DNA of 64,000 bases from Nocardia miyunensis NBRC 108239 (GCF_001613065.1 NZ_BDBQ01000028.1:53745-117744); one strand, 5' to 3'; counted from the first letter of the stretch, positions 37,573 to 48,677 are shown. Notes: generated from the letters alone by a model not told the origin. Translations and numbers: made by a program.

Positions 37573-38933
37573 ATGCCCTCCTGGAGTTTGCGGGTCAGGG
37601 AGGTGATCGCATCGCGCACCGGCCGTAGATGATCATCCCCTCCGGTGACCGGACACGGCGGCTCCGGCCGGAGGTCGGTGATCGGGAATCCGGCGCGCAC
37701 CTCCCACCGGCCGTCACGGGGGCCGGCGGTCAGGTTGCCGCCGATGAGGGTGGCGCGCTGACGCATGCCGGAGATGCCCATCCCGCGGCCGCGGCGGGTG
37801 GTGACCGCACTGCTGAGGGTATTGGTGACGACCACGGTGACCCGGGTGTCGGTGACCTCGATACGCAGGGTGGCGGTGGCGTCGGGGGCGTGCTTGGCGA
37901 TATTGGCCAGCGATTCCCGGCTGATCCGGAACAACGCCAGGCCCGTCGTCGCCGAGACGGTCGTGATATCCCCGGACACCGAGTAGTCCACGGCCAGGCC
38001 CGCACGCACGAAATCCTCGACCAGGGCGTCGATATCGTCCACGCCGGGTTCGGGGGTCGGGCTGGACGGCCGTTGATCGAGCAGGCCCACGGTGTGCCGG
38101 ATGTCGGCCATGGCCTGACGGCCCAGCCGCTCGGCGTCGGTGAGCGCGTCGATCGCCTCGTCGACGTCGCGGTCGGTCTGTAGCGAATGACGGGCCGCGG
38201 TGAGGTGCAGCAGCGTCACGCTCAGTGAATGCGCGATCACATCGTGCACCTCGCGGGCGATCCGGCGGCGTTCTTCGTCGGCGGCCTGGGCGGCGCGAAT
38301 CTCCTGATTCTCGCGCTCCTTGTACAGATACAGTCGCTGGTACTGCATCATCAGCCCGACCAGCGTGCCCAGCACGACGCCGACGAGGTAGGCGGGCAGC
38401 GAGTCGATCCCGGGGCCCACGAAGTGGAACAGCAGGAGTTCCAGCAGCGCGATCACCGCGAACGGCAGGCTGATCCGTTTGCTGGCGATGGCCGCGACCT
38501 CCCCTGCGACGACCACCAGCACGAACGGTGAGGCGTCCAGCCGCACCGGCTGCAACAGGAAGATGCCCTGCGCGATCAGCCCGACGATGCACAGCGGCAC
38601 CGGGCGCGGCGGGACGCCGAAGACGGTCAGGATCGGGAATGCGAAGGTGACCAGGAGCAGCGCCAGAATGGGCAGGGCGGTCGCGATGTAGTCGTGCCGC
38701 TGGATCACGCCGGTCATCGCGGCGACGAACAGGGCCAGATCGGCGCTGACGATGACCGCGGGCGGATAGTCGAACGGCAGTTCGGCCACGTGCTGCTCGA
38801 ATGTGCCGCGCGGGTCGCGCCAGAAGTCCACGATCCGTTGGCGTGCGTGACGCCAGCCGACCACCGCGTACCAGGCCACCGCGGCAAGCAGAACCGCGGC
38901 GGCGGTCAGCACGATGATCCGCAGCACCTCCAT
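37569..38933 (-). CDS. NarL-type sensor histidine kinase
   Basis: A 454-residue kinase. An N-terminal helix precedes a five- or six-helix membrane domain (about residues 60-195), then a short coiled linker (YKERENQEIRAAQAADEERR), the H-box with His230 (RRIAREVHDVIAHSLSV) and the ATPase domain with LANIAKHAPDATAT (N-box) and GRGMGISGMRQRATLIGG (G-box). It is the partner of the overlapping response regulator. The gene begins 184 bases from the divergent 106-residue unknown and ABC exporter genes. That exporter is a good candidate target, as in many antibiotic-sensing loci. Confidence 0.93.
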   Translation of the reverse strand: MEVLRIIVLTAAAVLLAAVAWYAVVGWRHARQRIVDFWRDPRGTFEQHVAELPFDYPPAVIVSADLALFVAAMTGVIQRHDYIATALPILALLLVTFAFPILTVFGVPPRPVPLCIVGLIAQGIFLLQPVRLDASPFVLVVVAGEVAAIASKRISLPFAVIALLELLLFHFVGPGIDSLPAYLVGVVLGTLVGLMMQYQRLYLYKERENQEIRAAQAADEERRRIAREVHDVIAHSLSVTLLHLTAARHSLQTDRDVDEAIDALTDAERLGRQAMADIRHTVGLLDQRPSSPTPEPGVDDIDALVEDFVRAGLAVDYSVSGDITTVSATTGLALFRISRESLANIAKHAPDATATLRIEVTDTRVTVVVTNTLSSAVTTRRGRGMGISGMRQRATLIGGNLTAGPRDGRWEVRAGFPITDLRPEPPCPVTGGDDHLRPVRDAITSLTRKLQEGM

Positions 38934-39117
38934 GTACCAAGGCTAGCCAGCCGGTGTGACACCGGTCATCGTCCCTGGAGCGGGGGTGCGGTCCTACCGG
39001 GGTAGGAGATCAACTCACGCCCTCGGCACGACGATTCGCCGACGTCGCGGCCGTAGCGTCGATGCCACAGCGTTCGACGGGACCGATGCCGGGCGCGAGA
39101 GGGAAGGGGTGAATGCG

Positions 39118-39438
39118 ATGACTTGGCAAGATCTGCACGCCCGTACCGAAATTCTGGAAACGGTGCTGGCCCGCGCGTCCGTCGATCCGGCGAGCCCGGG
39201 TCTGTTCCACGATCTGCCGGACATCGACCGGCTGTTCGGCGGACCCGCCGGTTTGCTGGCCGCATTGCAGTACCGCTGGGACAATCACCTGCACGTCAAA
39301 CTCGATCTGGCGCTGCTGCAAGGACAGTCGGCGGCCGAGGCTTACCTCGAACTGGCCGCCGAACAACCGATGCTGCGCGCGGTTCTCGACGCCCAGGACG
39401 TGCGCCGTTGGCGCGCGGCCGAGGTGCTCGTGCGTTGA
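39118..39438 (+). CDS. small conserved-looking protein upstream of the ABC exporter
   Basis: A 106-residue protein from ATG 39118 with GGGAAGGGG upstream. The sequence is mostly helical ([60 protein letters not shown]) with no Cys and no membrane segment. I do not recognise a named family. It is divergent from the histidine kinase and 60 bases ahead of the ABC ATPase gene, so it is probably expressed with the exporter. Confidence 0.7.
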   Translation: MTWQDLHARTEILETVLARASVDPASPGLFHDLPDIDRLFGGPAGLLAALQYRWDNHLHVKLDLALLQGQSAAEAYLELAAEQPMLRAVLDAQDVRRWRAAEVLVR

Positions 39439-39498
39439 TGTGCTGCACAACTGGAGACGGTGCCCGGTGAGCGGGTGGAAACGAGGAGGGGAACACCG

Positions 39499-40224
39499 AT
39501 GTTGGAGTTGACCGACGTCGTCAAGGAATACCGAGTCGGGCAGCAGCGGGTCCGCGCTCTCGATGGCGTCAGCCTGAGCATCGCCGCGGGCGAGTTCACC
39601 TCCGTCATCGGGCCTTCGGGATCCGGAAAGTCCACGCTGCTGCACCTGCTGGGCGCACTGGACTCGCCCGATTCGGGGTCGATCACCTTCCAGGGCGAGG
39701 AGATCGGCGGCCTGGGTGATGATCGGCAGTCCGAATTCCGGAGGCACCGTGTCGGTTTCGTCTTCCAATTCTTCAATCTCCTGCCGGCGTTGACCGCCTG
39801 GGAGAACGTGGCCATTCCGAAGTTGTTGGACGGCACCGGATTACGCAAGGCCAAGCCGGGGGCGCTGGAACTGCTGGATCTGGTCGGGCTGCACGAGCGC
39901 GCCGAGCATCGTCCGGCCGAGCTGTCCGGCGGGCAGATGCAGCGCGTCGCCGTGGCGCGGGCGCTGATCATGGACCCGCCGCTGATCCTGGCCGACGAGC
40001 CGACGGGCAACCTGGATTCCAAGACCGGCGCGGCCATCCTGGAACTGTTCGGCACGATCACCGAACAGGGGAACTCGGTGGTGATGGTCACGCACGACAT
40101 GGCCGCGGCGCACTACTGCGATCGCGTGATCACCCTGCGAGACGGGCGAATCGGATCGATCGCCGCCGGCGAGCACGCCCCCGAGCGACGCTCCGCGGAC
40201 GGGCACCCGGCGGTTCGCGCATGA
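39499..40224 (+). CDS. ABC transporter ATP-binding protein (MacB/LolD type)
   Basis: A 241-residue ATPase is read from ATG 39499 behind GGAGGGG. Walker [13 protein letters not shown]-loop [13 protein letters not shown], signature [15 protein letters not shown], Walker [14 protein letters not shown] and the H-loop His (VTHDMAAA) are all present. The sequence is of the MacB/LolD/FtsE class that works with FtsX-type permeases rather than with classic exporters. Its stop overlaps the permease start by four bases. Confidence 0.96.
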   Translation: MLELTDVVKEYRVGQQRVRALDGVSLSIAAGEFTSVIGPSGSGKSTLLHLLGALDSPDSGSITFQGEEIGGLGDDRQSEFRRHRVGFVFQFFNLLPALTAWENVAIPKLLDGTGLRKAKPGALELLDLVGLHERAEHRPAELSGGQMQRVAVARALIMDPPLILADEPTGNLDSKTGAAILELFGTITEQGNSVVMVTHDMAAAHYCDRVITLRDGRIGSIAAGEHAPERRSADGHPAVRA

Positions 40225-42713
40225 TCGCCGCCGCGTGGGATCGGTTGCGGCTGTTCAATATCGGCGAACTGGTCGCACATCGCGGCCGAACACTGACCTC
40301 GATGGTCGTCATGGGCGTCTCGGCCGGTCTGCTGGTCTCGGTGCTGAGTATCTCCGGCTCGGTCACCGGTTCGGTCGACAAACTCACCCGGGCGCTGGGA
40401 GGCGCTGCGGCACTGGAGATCTCCGGTGTCACCGACGCCGGATTCGAGCAGAGTCTGCTGCCGCTCATCCGGGCGGTGCCCGGGGTGTCGGCGGCGGTGC
40501 CGATGGTGCGGTCCAGGATCGGCACGGGCGCGGACCGCACGTTGCTGATCGGGGCCGATGCCAGTGTCTCCGCGCTGGGCAGTGCGCTGGCCGGGCCGAT
40601 GAGCTCGCAGGCGGTGAAACTGCTCTCGGTGCCCGATGGGGTGCTGGTCGGCGCGGGTCTCGGTCGGCACGAGGGGGAGCGGTTCACGCTCGGTTCGGCC
40701 CCGGTGACGGTGGCGGGGGTACTGGACGACCGCACGTCCGGGCAGCTCAACGGCGGGCAGATCGTCGTGGCGGCGCTGCCGGTGGCCGAGAAGATCCTCG
40801 GCCGGTCCGGTCAGCTCGATTCGATCGAGATCGTGCCAACCCCGGGAACCGATGTGGGGCAACTGCGTTCGGCGCTCACCGCGGTGGTGGACGGCCGCGC
40901 GGTGGTGGCCGATCCGAGCCTGCGCACCGCACAGGCGGGCGGGGCCATCCAGCTGGTGCGCTACTCGACCACGATGGCCTCGGCCGCGGCGCTGATCGTC
41001 TCGGGCTTCCTGATCTACAACGCGATGAGTATGGCTGTGGCGCAACGACGTCCGGTGCTGTCATTACTGCGGGCGATCGGCGGGCGGCGCGGGCCGATGG
41101 TGCGCGATCTGATCGCCGAGGCCGCACTGCTCGGCCTGCTCGGCGGCGGCATCGGCGCGGTGGTGGGAATGTTCATGGGGCGCATCGCGATTCATCAGGT
41201 GCCTTCGGCGATGATGGCCTCGGTGCAGGCGCGCATCGAATATCTGGTGCCCGGATACGCGATCCCGATCGCCATCGCGGCCTGTGTGCTGGCCAGTACG
41301 GCCGCCGCCGCGATCGCGGCGCGGCAGATCTACAAGGTGCAGCCGATCGAGGCGCTGGCGCCGGTGGGGGTATCGAAATCCGATGTGGTTAACCCGCTGT
41401 TGCGTTGGGGCGCGGTACTTCTCGGGAGTGTGATGGTCGTCGCGGCGATTCTGATCGCCCGCGCGGATATCGGCCGGTTGTCCCTGGCCGCCATCTCGCT
41501 GTCCATCAGTGCGGCGGTGGTGCTGTGCTTCGCGGCGACCGGGCCGATCGTGCGGTCCGCCGCGACGATCGCGCGAGTGTTCGGCGCGCCGGGAGCGTTG
41601 GGCGCCACCACGATCGAGCGTGCCCCGCGCCGCGTCTGGGCCACCGCGATGACCGTGATGATCGGCGTGACCGCGGTGGTCGCCATGGGCGGCGCGTCAC
41701 GCAACCTGGTCGATTCGGCGACGGCCACCTTCGCCGATCTCGGTCGCCGGGACGCCTACGTCAGCACGAGCTCGCTGGCCGAGTTCCCGACCGGGCCGCT
41801 GCTGCCCGCGGATCTGAAGGCCCGGATCCGGGCGGTGCCGGGAGTGGCCGATGTGGGTTCCGCGCAGATGGCCTTCGCCACCCTCGGCGGGGGTCAGGTG
41901 ATGTTGCAGGCGTACGAGCGCGGTCTCGCGGCCGGTCCGGTCGCCGGGTTGAATTCCGTTGTGCTGGAACGGATGGCGCGTGGTGAGGGCATCGTCGTCT
42001 CGGCGGATGTGGCCCGGCGGCTGCGGGTGCGCGAGGGTTCGAAGCTGGACCTGCCGACGCCCACGGGCATCCACGAAGTCCATGTGCTGCAAGTGATTCC
42101 GTACTTCTCGGCGATCACCGGGACGGTGCTGCTGGATCTGGACGTACTGCGGCAGTGGTACGAACGGCCCGGGGAGACCATTCTGGGAATCAGCTACGCC
42201 CCCGGCGTGAACCCCGCGACCGAACTCGATCTGCTGCGCCGGGCCGTGCCGCGGGGACTGTCGGTGGACTCCGGCGCGGGTGCGGTGGCGGCGGTGTCCG
42301 GGGGCGTGAAACAGGGGACCTCGCTGTCCGGATCGATCCTGTGGATCGTGGTGCTGGTCGCGACGATCGCCCTGCTGAACACGCTGATGCTCTCGGTTCT
42401 GGAAAGGCGTCGTGAACTGGGCGTACTGCGGGCGATGGGCACGAGCCGCCGGTTCCTGCTGCGCACGGTGCTCACCGAGGCGGCCGGAATCGGCCTGACC
42501 GGCGCGGTGCTCGGGCTGGCGATCGGCGCCGCGGTCCAGTACCTTGCCGACATCGCGTTCGGCCGGGCCATGACCATCCCCGTGGCCTATTCCCCGAGCC
42601 CGATGTTGCTCGTCTACGCCTCGGCCGCACTGGTTCTGGCGCTGCTGGGTTCGATCCCGCCCGCGGTGCGCGCGGCCCGGATGCCGATCGTCGAAGCCAT
42701 CGCGGCAGATTGA
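40221..42713 (+). CDS. FtsX/MacB-type ABC transporter permease
   Basis: An 830-residue protein with two FtsX domains. It has an N-terminal membrane helix (MVVMGVSAGLLVSVLSISGS), a large extracytoplasmic domain, a first group of three helices (about residues 250-370), a second start helix near 475, another external domain, and three C-terminal helices (LWIVVLVATIALLNTLMLSV onward). LERRRELGVLRAMGTSRRFL is the typical coupling loop. These mechanotransmission transporters export antibiotics, peptides or lipoproteins. The neighbouring two-component system suggests inducible expression. Confidence 0.94.
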   Translation: MIAAAWDRLRLFNIGELVAHRGRTLTSMVVMGVSAGLLVSVLSISGSVTGSVDKLTRALGGAAALEISGVTDAGFEQSLLPLIRAVPGVSAAVPMVRSRIGTGADRTLLIGADASVSALGSALAGPMSSQAVKLLSVPDGVLVGAGLGRHEGERFTLGSAPVTVAGVLDDRTSGQLNGGQIVVAALPVAEKILGRSGQLDSIEIVPTPGTDVGQLRSALTAVVDGRAVVADPSLRTAQAGGAIQLVRYSTTMASAAALIVSGFLIYNAMSMAVAQRRPVLSLLRAIGGRRGPMVRDLIAEAALLGLLGGGIGAVVGMFMGRIAIHQVPSAMMASVQARIEYLVPGYAIPIAIAACVLASTAAAAIAARQIYKVQPIEALAPVGVSKSDVVNPLLRWGAVLLGSVMVVAAILIARADIGRLSLAAISLSISAAVVLCFAATGPIVRSAATIARVFGAPGALGATTIERAPRRVWATAMTVMIGVTAVVAMGGASRNLVDSATATFADLGRRDAYVSTSSLAEFPTGPLLPADLKARIRAVPGVADVGSAQMAFATLGGGQVMLQAYERGLAAGPVAGLNSVVLERMARGEGIVVSADVARRLRVREGSKLDLPTPTGIHEVHVLQVIPYFSAITGTVLLDLDVLRQWYERPGETILGISYAPGVNPATELDLLRRAVPRGLSVDSGAGAVAAVSGGVKQGTSLSGSILWIVVLVATIALLNTLMLSVLERRRELGVLRAMGTSRRFLLRTVLTEAAGIGLTGAVLGLAIGAAVQYLADIAFGRAMTIPVAYSPSPMLLVYASAALVLALLGSIPPAVRAARMPIVEAIAAD

Positions 42714-42731
42714 TCGGACACAGGAGGGGAG

Positions 42732-42760
42732 CCCTCACCCGAGCTCGGGTCGGGTGAGGG
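42732..42760 (+). terminator. terminator of the ABC exporter operon
   Basis: CCCTCACCCGA pairs with TCGGGTGAGGG (11-bp stem, seven-base loop) and is followed by TCCTAATTTT. It lies 19 bases after the permease stop codon. Confidence 0.8.
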
Positions 42761-42949
42761 TCCTAATTTTCGCCGCCGGGCACGTCCGGGGTGCGGTAGG
42801 AGTTCGGACCACCCGGCCTGGGTGAGTGTGTGGGCTTTCTCCGCACTCTTTCCAGGTAGTCGCACCCGGTATGGCCATCGGAGCGGGTGCGTTCTTCTGG
42901 ACGGGGTGCGGCGGCTCGACGGTGTCGGGGGTTTCCTTAGAATCATGGC

Positions 42950-44464
<1,515 letters not shown>

Positions 44465-44484
44465 TCCGGCGGATTCGAACGATC

Positions 44485-44512
44485 GGCGGCGCATCGGAGC
44501 CGGTGCGCCGCC
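44485..44512 (+). terminator. hairpin between convergent gatB and lppZ
   Basis: GGCGGCGCA pairs with TGCGCCGCC across a ten-base loop. It lies between the two stop codons, 20 bases from gatB and ten from lppZ, and can act on both strands. There is no T-tract. Confidence 0.5.
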
Positions 44513-44521
44513 GGCCGCCGG

Positions 44522-45655
44522 CTAGTCCGGCGAGCCGTTGCCCGAGCCGCCCTTCGGCGGCGGAATCCGCACGACGCGGTCGTCCAGCGGTCCGGCCGCG
44601 GACGGCTTGTTGACCGTGTCCACCCAGACGTAGCCGTCCGGGGCCAGGGACGCGCCGTTCAACTGGCCGTACTTGTTCTGCGCGACCAGGGTCGGTTGCG
44701 TGGTGATGGCGTGGGTGTTCTGATCGGCGGTGGCGAACGCCAGCGCCTTGCCCCCGGCCAGCGAGACCGCGACGCCGTCCACGGCGGCCGCGCATCCGCC
44801 CACTCCCGGCCGGTCGGGCCAGGTCCACCCGGTGCTCACGGTGCCGTTGGTGTCCACGCGCTGGAGCCGGTCCTCGGTCGCGGTGCGGTCGGTGAACCAG
44901 ATGGTGTCCTTGTGATCCGGGCAAACGCCACCGGCCGTGGCGATACCCGAGGCGAGGATCTTCGGATTCGCGCTGCCGGGCACCGGGTTGTCGATCGTGA
45001 AGACCTTGCCCGCCAGCGAATTCGGATTCCCAGCCGCGCCGGGATCGCCCGCGTTACCGGTCTCCACCACCATCTTGGTGTCCGAGACGAAGTCGATGGC
45101 GCCGCGATTTCCAGTGGCGCCCTTGGGAATTCCGGTCAGGATCGGCTTCGGCGCGCCGTCCGCGCCGATGCGCACGATGCGGTTGTCACTCGCGGTGGTG
45201 ACGTACGCGTACATCAGCCCGTCCTCGTCGTACGTCGGCGACAATGCGACAGCGGTGAGACCGCCGTCACCGCTGGCGTCCACATCGAGTTTGGCCACCT
45301 CGCTCGGCTTCGGCGGCACCTGGCTGGGATCCACGTTGACAACCTTCACCACCTGTCCGGTCAGGCGCTCGGTCACCAGGGCCTGCTGCCCGTCGGGCAG
45401 GACCGCGAGCCCGCCGGTGGTGTCCAGGCAGGACACCACGACGCTCGGATCCGGGTCGACGCACGGCCCGGCGGCGCGTTTGGGCGTGGACGGCTTGGTC
45501 GAGGGCGTGGTGGTCGGTCCCGATCCCTCGGGGTTGATGCTGGGTGCGGGGGTGAACGGTTTGGCGGCGGAATCGTCGAAACTGGCGCATCCGGCCAGCA
45601 GACCGGCGGTGACGGCCAAGCTCACAGCGATACGGCCCGCGACAACCACACTCAT
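44522..45655 (-). CDS. lppZ: LppZ-like lipoprotein (PQQ-glucose/sorbosone dehydrogenase fold)
   Basis: A 377-residue lipoprotein with a signal peptide ending in LLAGC (Cys23). A Pro/Thr-rich spacer precedes a six-bladed propeller of the glucose/sorbosone dehydrogenase family: GGLAVLPDGQQALVTERLTG, GDGGLTAVALSPTYDEDGLM, NRGAIDFVSDTKMVVETGNA. The location after gatB and before a DoxX gene matches that of M. tuberculosis lppZ. The family's usual GSDH catalytic His is not obvious, so enzyme activity is uncertain. It is likely exposed on the cell surface. Confidence 0.88.
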   Translation of the reverse strand: MSVVVAGRIAVSLAVTAGLLAGCASFDDSAAKPFTPAPSINPEGSGPTTTPSTKPSTPKRAAGPCVDPDPSVVVSCLDTTGGLAVLPDGQQALVTERLTGQVVKVVNVDPSQVPPKPSEVAKLDVDASGDGGLTAVALSPTYDEDGLMYAYVTTASDNRIVRIGADGAPKPILTGIPKGATGNRGAIDFVSDTKMVVETGNAGDPGAAGNPNSLAGKVFTIDNPVPGSANPKILASGIATAGGVCPDHKDTIWFTDRTATEDRLQRVDTNGTVSTGWTWPDRPGVGGCAAAVDGVAVSLAGGKALAFATADQNTHAITTQPTLVAQNKYGQLNGASLAPDGYVWVDTVNKPSAAGPLDDRVVRIPPPKGGSGNGSPD

Positions 45656-45778
45656 GGGTCAGACGTTACGGAAATACCGCGGCGCACGCTCGCAGGGGGT
45701 GACCCGACCGGCCCGCGTGGCGCGGACACGCCGCGCGGAGACGAAGCGCGGATCCCGGCGTCGACATAGTCTGCACGG

Positions 45779-46681
45779 GTGACCGACAAGCCGTATGCAT
45801 CATCCGAGTCGAACACTCCCGGGCGTCTCGGGGAACCGGCGCGCAGCCCCTACGATGGGCCCACCGGTGAGTTCCCGACGGTGAAAGCCACACCCGGCTC
45901 GGATGTCCCGCGCACCGAGGACGAACTCGGCCTCGATCCCGACGTTCCCGCGGCGGGCGGCTCGTCCGCCGAACCGTATACCACCGGCCAGTACGAATCG
46001 GTCGGAATCGGCCGGTACGAAGCGGCCGGGAGTCAACTGCCCGGCGCGGACCGCGACGTGCCGGAGAGCGATCCGACCGCCCCGACCTATTCCTTCGCCA
46101 CCATCCCGCCCGCCCCGAGCGGTGACGGCACTCCACGTAAACGTCTGGCCCGCACCGACACTCGTCGTGGCACCCAGGATCTGGGCCTGCTGGTCCTGCG
46201 CCTGGTCATCGGCCTGACCTTCCTCTACCACGGCCTGCAGAAGCTGGCCGGATGGCCCAGCGGCCCGGGTTTGAACGGCACCCACGAGATGCTCTCCTCC
46301 GGCGGCTGGAAGCACGTCGAGCTGTCCGCCTCGATGCTCACCGTCGCCGAGGTCGGCGGCGGCATCCTGATCATCCTGGGCCTGGCGACCCCGCTGGCCG
46401 CGGGCGCTGTCCTGGCCTCGATCAGCGACGCGTGGCTCTGGAAACAGGGCATGTCCTCCGGATTCGAGTACAAGACAGTCGAGTTGGAGTCGATCCTCGC
46501 GGGCCTGGCCGCCGCCCTCATCCTCACCGGCCCCGGCCGCCTGTCCTTCGACCGCAGCCGAGGCTGGGCCACCCGCCCCCGCTACGGCTCCTTCGCAGCT
46601 CTCGTCCTCGCGCTGATAGCCGCCGCGGCCGCCTGGTTCTACCTGCACGGCGGCAATCCCTTCCACGGCATACACCGCTGA
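45779..46681 (+). CDS. DoxX-family membrane protein (homologue of Rv3005c)
   Basis: A 300-residue protein is read from GTG 45779. The first 130 residues are polar and probably disordered. The DoxX domain (about 132-260) has four membrane helices: LGLLVLRLVIGLTFLYHGLQ, then KLAGWPSG, SMLTVAEVGGGILIILGLAT, AAGAVLASISDAWLW and ILAGLAAALILTGPGRLSFD. A final helix is near the C-terminus. In M. tuberculosis a DoxX protein at this position works with SodA and SseA in thiol-oxidant defence, as I recall. It is divergent from lppZ. Confidence 0.88.
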   Translation: MTDKPYASSESNTPGRLGEPARSPYDGPTGEFPTVKATPGSDVPRTEDELGLDPDVPAAGGSSAEPYTTGQYESVGIGRYEAAGSQLPGADRDVPESDPTAPTYSFATIPPAPSGDGTPRKRLARTDTRRGTQDLGLLVLRLVIGLTFLYHGLQKLAGWPSGPGLNGTHEMLSSGGWKHVELSASMLTVAEVGGGILIILGLATPLAAGAVLASISDAWLWKQGMSSGFEYKTVELESILAGLAAALILTGPGRLSFDRSRGWATRPRYGSFAALVLALIAAAAAWFYLHGGNPFHGIHR

Positions 46682-46689
46682 CTCACACT

Positions 46690-46740
46690 GCCGCGCAAAG
46701 CAATGCGGACCCGCGCACTCGAGCGGGTCCGCATTCGTGC
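46690..46740 (+). repeat. hairpin repeat, copy 1 (also terminator of the DoxX gene)
   Basis: The stem AATGCGGACCCGC/GCGGGTCCGCATT (46702-46735, 13 bp, eight-base loop) follows the DoxX gene by 20 bases. The whole 50-base segment, including the flank GCCGCGCAAAGC, resembles the one at 55503-55555 near ilvD. Confidence 0.75.
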
Positions 46741-46808
46741 GTGGTGCCGGATGAGCGCGCTCGGCGGGCGCATGGACCGGTCATAGCAGCGCCGCTAGTC
46801 TCTTTTGT

Positions 46809-47423
46809 ATGAGCACACCGCACAATGCCTCGGAGCGCGTGGTCACGGTGGAGGAGTTCCTCGCAGGCCCTCCGGATGCATTCGGTGAGATTCACGACGG
46901 GTTGCTGATCGAGTCCATGGCGCAATCGCCGGAGCACGACATCGTCGTGCGCCGGTTGGTCAACGAGCTCGAATACGCCATCGATCCGTCCGGACCATGC
47001 CGTCAGGTGCACAGCGACACTCCGGTCCGTCTGGCTGACGCCGAAGGGGGCGATCCCTCGCGGCGTCTGCGAGCGCGGTACCCCGACGCCCTGCTCCGAG
47101 ATTGTTCGGATGGCGGATACGACCTCCAGACGGTGGCCGGCCAGACGTTGCTGATCGTGGAGGTTACGTCGGACAGCACAGTAGATGCCGATATCGGCAT
47201 CAAGCGGGAACTGTACGCCCGCGCCGGAATCCCCGTCTACCTGGTCGTGCACTTCGACAAGAACTGGCAACAGATAACCGAGATCGAGGAGAACCGACTC
47301 GACTGGTCGGGGCGGCGCTACGTGGTCCGGCACACCCACACCGATGCTCTCGTACTCACCGATCCGGTTGAACTCGCCGTGACGTTCAAGGAGTTGCAGA
47401 GCACCCTGCCGCGCAGGCGATGA
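46809..47423 (+). CDS. Uma2-family (DUF820) endonuclease-like protein
   Basis: A 204-residue protein from ATG 46809. It has the Uma2 layout: VTVEEFLAGPPDAFGEIHDG, then HDIVVRRLVNELEYAI, PDALLRD, and the PD-(D/E)XK-like core LLIVEVTSDSTVDADIGIKR with ELYARAGIPVYLVV. Acidic residues (Asp in PDALL, Glu in VEV) and Lys in IKR could form the active site. Uma2 proteins are abundant in actinobacteria and cyanobacteria and their role is unresolved; many are solitary, as here. Confidence 0.9.
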   Translation: MSTPHNASERVVTVEEFLAGPPDAFGEIHDGLLIESMAQSPEHDIVVRRLVNELEYAIDPSGPCRQVHSDTPVRLADAEGGDPSRRLRARYPDALLRDCSDGGYDLQTVAGQTLLIVEVTSDSTVDADIGIKRELYARAGIPVYLVVHFDKNWQQITEIEENRLDWSGRRYVVRHTHTDALVLTDPVELAVTFKELQSTLPRRR

Positions 47424-47523
47424 ATCCGGGACACCGGGCGACAGGTTCGGTGATCTGCGCCGGTAACTACTGCCCGAAGCTGACCGCGGTGGCGCAGACC
47501 TGGCGTACCGCCCGACGAACTCT

Positions 47524-47697
47524 TTAGTCCATGGGCATTGGAATGGGTTGCGCACCAACGGTTTCCAGTACCGCGTCGACCACGGCGAGTGCGTCCGGAC
47601 AGGCCCAGCCGGGCCGGAGGAAGGTGCCGAACTCGGGGATCGCCGGCGACTGGTGGTCGGCGGTGAGCTTTGTGTCCGTAGCCGGGAGCTGGGTCAT
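47524..47697 (-). CDS. 57-residue ORF divergent from the hydantoin operon
   Basis: Starting at ATG 47697 (AGGG four bases upstream), the frame encodes MTQLPATDTKLTADHQSPAI, PEFGTFLRPGWACPDALAVV, then DAVLETVGAQPIPMPMD before TAA. It has high third-position GC and sensible composition, with one Cys and a helical C-terminal half. I know no family. It starts 131 bases from the ureidopropionase-like gene on the other strand, so the two may share regulation. The alternative minus-strand frame at 47318-47719 is Arg-rich and looks like a shadow. Confidence 0.45.
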   Translation of the reverse strand: MTQLPATDTKLTADHQSPAIPEFGTFLRPGWACPDALAVVDAVLETVGAQPIPMPMD

Positions 47698-47828
47698 CGA
47701 TCCCTAACGGTCCACTCATTTTCGCCTGGTCGTCGGCATGGCAGGTTTACAATTCCGGCATTCACCGAAATATTCACGAAATGTTTATATTCAACAATAG
47801 CGAAACAATTCGGGAAGGAGACCCTCTC

Positions 47829-48677
47829 ATGACGACGATCAAGGCGGCCATCACCCAGGCCACCTGGACCGGGGACAGGGAATCGATGCTGGTCAAGCAT
47901 GAGAAGTTCGTCGAAGCGGCAGCTGCCGAGGGTGTGCAGGTGATCTGCTTCCAGGAATTGTTCTACGGGCCCTACTTCGGAAATGTTCAGGACAAGAAGT
48001 ACTACGAGTACGCCGAATCGGTGCCCGGTCCCACCACCGCGCGATTCGCCGAACTGGCCCGTAGGCACAATATGGTCGTCATTCTGCCGGTTTACGAGCA
48101 GGAGCAGCCCGGGGTGCTGTACAACGCGGCCGCGGTGATCGACGCGGACGGCAGCTATCTGGGCAAGTACCGCAAACACCACATCCCGAACCTGCCGGGC
48201 TTCTGGGAGAAGTTCTATTTCCGGCCCGGCAACCTCGGCTATCCGGTGTTCGACACCGCGGTCGGCCGGATCGGGGTCTACATCTGTTACGACCGCCACT
48301 TTCCCGAGGGCTGGCGGGCGTTGGGGCTGGCGGGTGCGGAGTTGGTGTTCAACCCCTCGGCGACCAAACCCGGTCTGTCCAACCGGCTCTGGGAGCTCGA
48401 GCAGCCCGCGGCCGCGGCGGCCAATCAGTACTACATCGCGGCCAACAACCGGATCGGCACGGAGAGTGAGGAATTCGGCGATTCAGCGGTGACCTTCTAC
48501 GGCAGTTCGTATTTCGTGGATCCGCGCGGCAACTACGTCGGCGCGGTCGCCTCCACCGGGACCGAGGAACTCGTGATCCGCGAACTGGACCTGGACGTGG
48601 TGCGTGAGGTGCGCGGGGACTGGCAGTTCTACCGGGACCGGCGCCCGGATTCGTACGAGTCCATCGTCGCGCCCTGA
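47829..48677 (+). CDS. beta-ureidopropionase / N-carbamoyl amino acid amidase (nitrilase superfamily)
   Basis: A 282-residue nitrilase-fold amidase. The Glu-Lys-Cys triad is Glu43 (FQELFYGPYF), Lys116 (KYRKHHIP) and Cys153 (ICYDRHFPEG). The sequence pattern follows beta-ureidopropionase/N-carbamoylputrescine amidase relatives, and the hydantoinase next door supports hydrolysis of N-carbamoyl-beta-alanine or N-carbamoyl amino acids. ATG 47829 is preceded by GGGAAGGAGA. The 150 bases upstream are AT-rich (TATATTCAACAATAG) and hold the operon promoter. Confidence 0.92.
   Translation: MTTIKAAITQATWTGDRESMLVKHEKFVEAAAAEGVQVICFQELFYGPYFGNVQDKKYYEYAESVPGPTTARFAELARRHNMVVILPVYEQEQPGVLYNAAAVIDADGSYLGKYRKHHIPNLPGFWEKFYFRPGNLGYPVFDTAVGRIGVYICYDRHFPEGWRALGLAGAELVFNPSATKPGLSNRLWELEQPAAAAANQYYIAANNRIGTESEEFGDSAVTFYGSSYFVDPRGNYVGAVASTGTEELVIRELDLDVVREVRGDWQFYRDRRPDSYESIVAP

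Noticed and set aside
47318..47719. 133-codon minus-strand frame overlapping the Uma2 gene
   Set aside because: It is Arg/Gly/Thr-rich and antisense to Uma2; the 57-codon frame at 47524-47697 has better codon bias.
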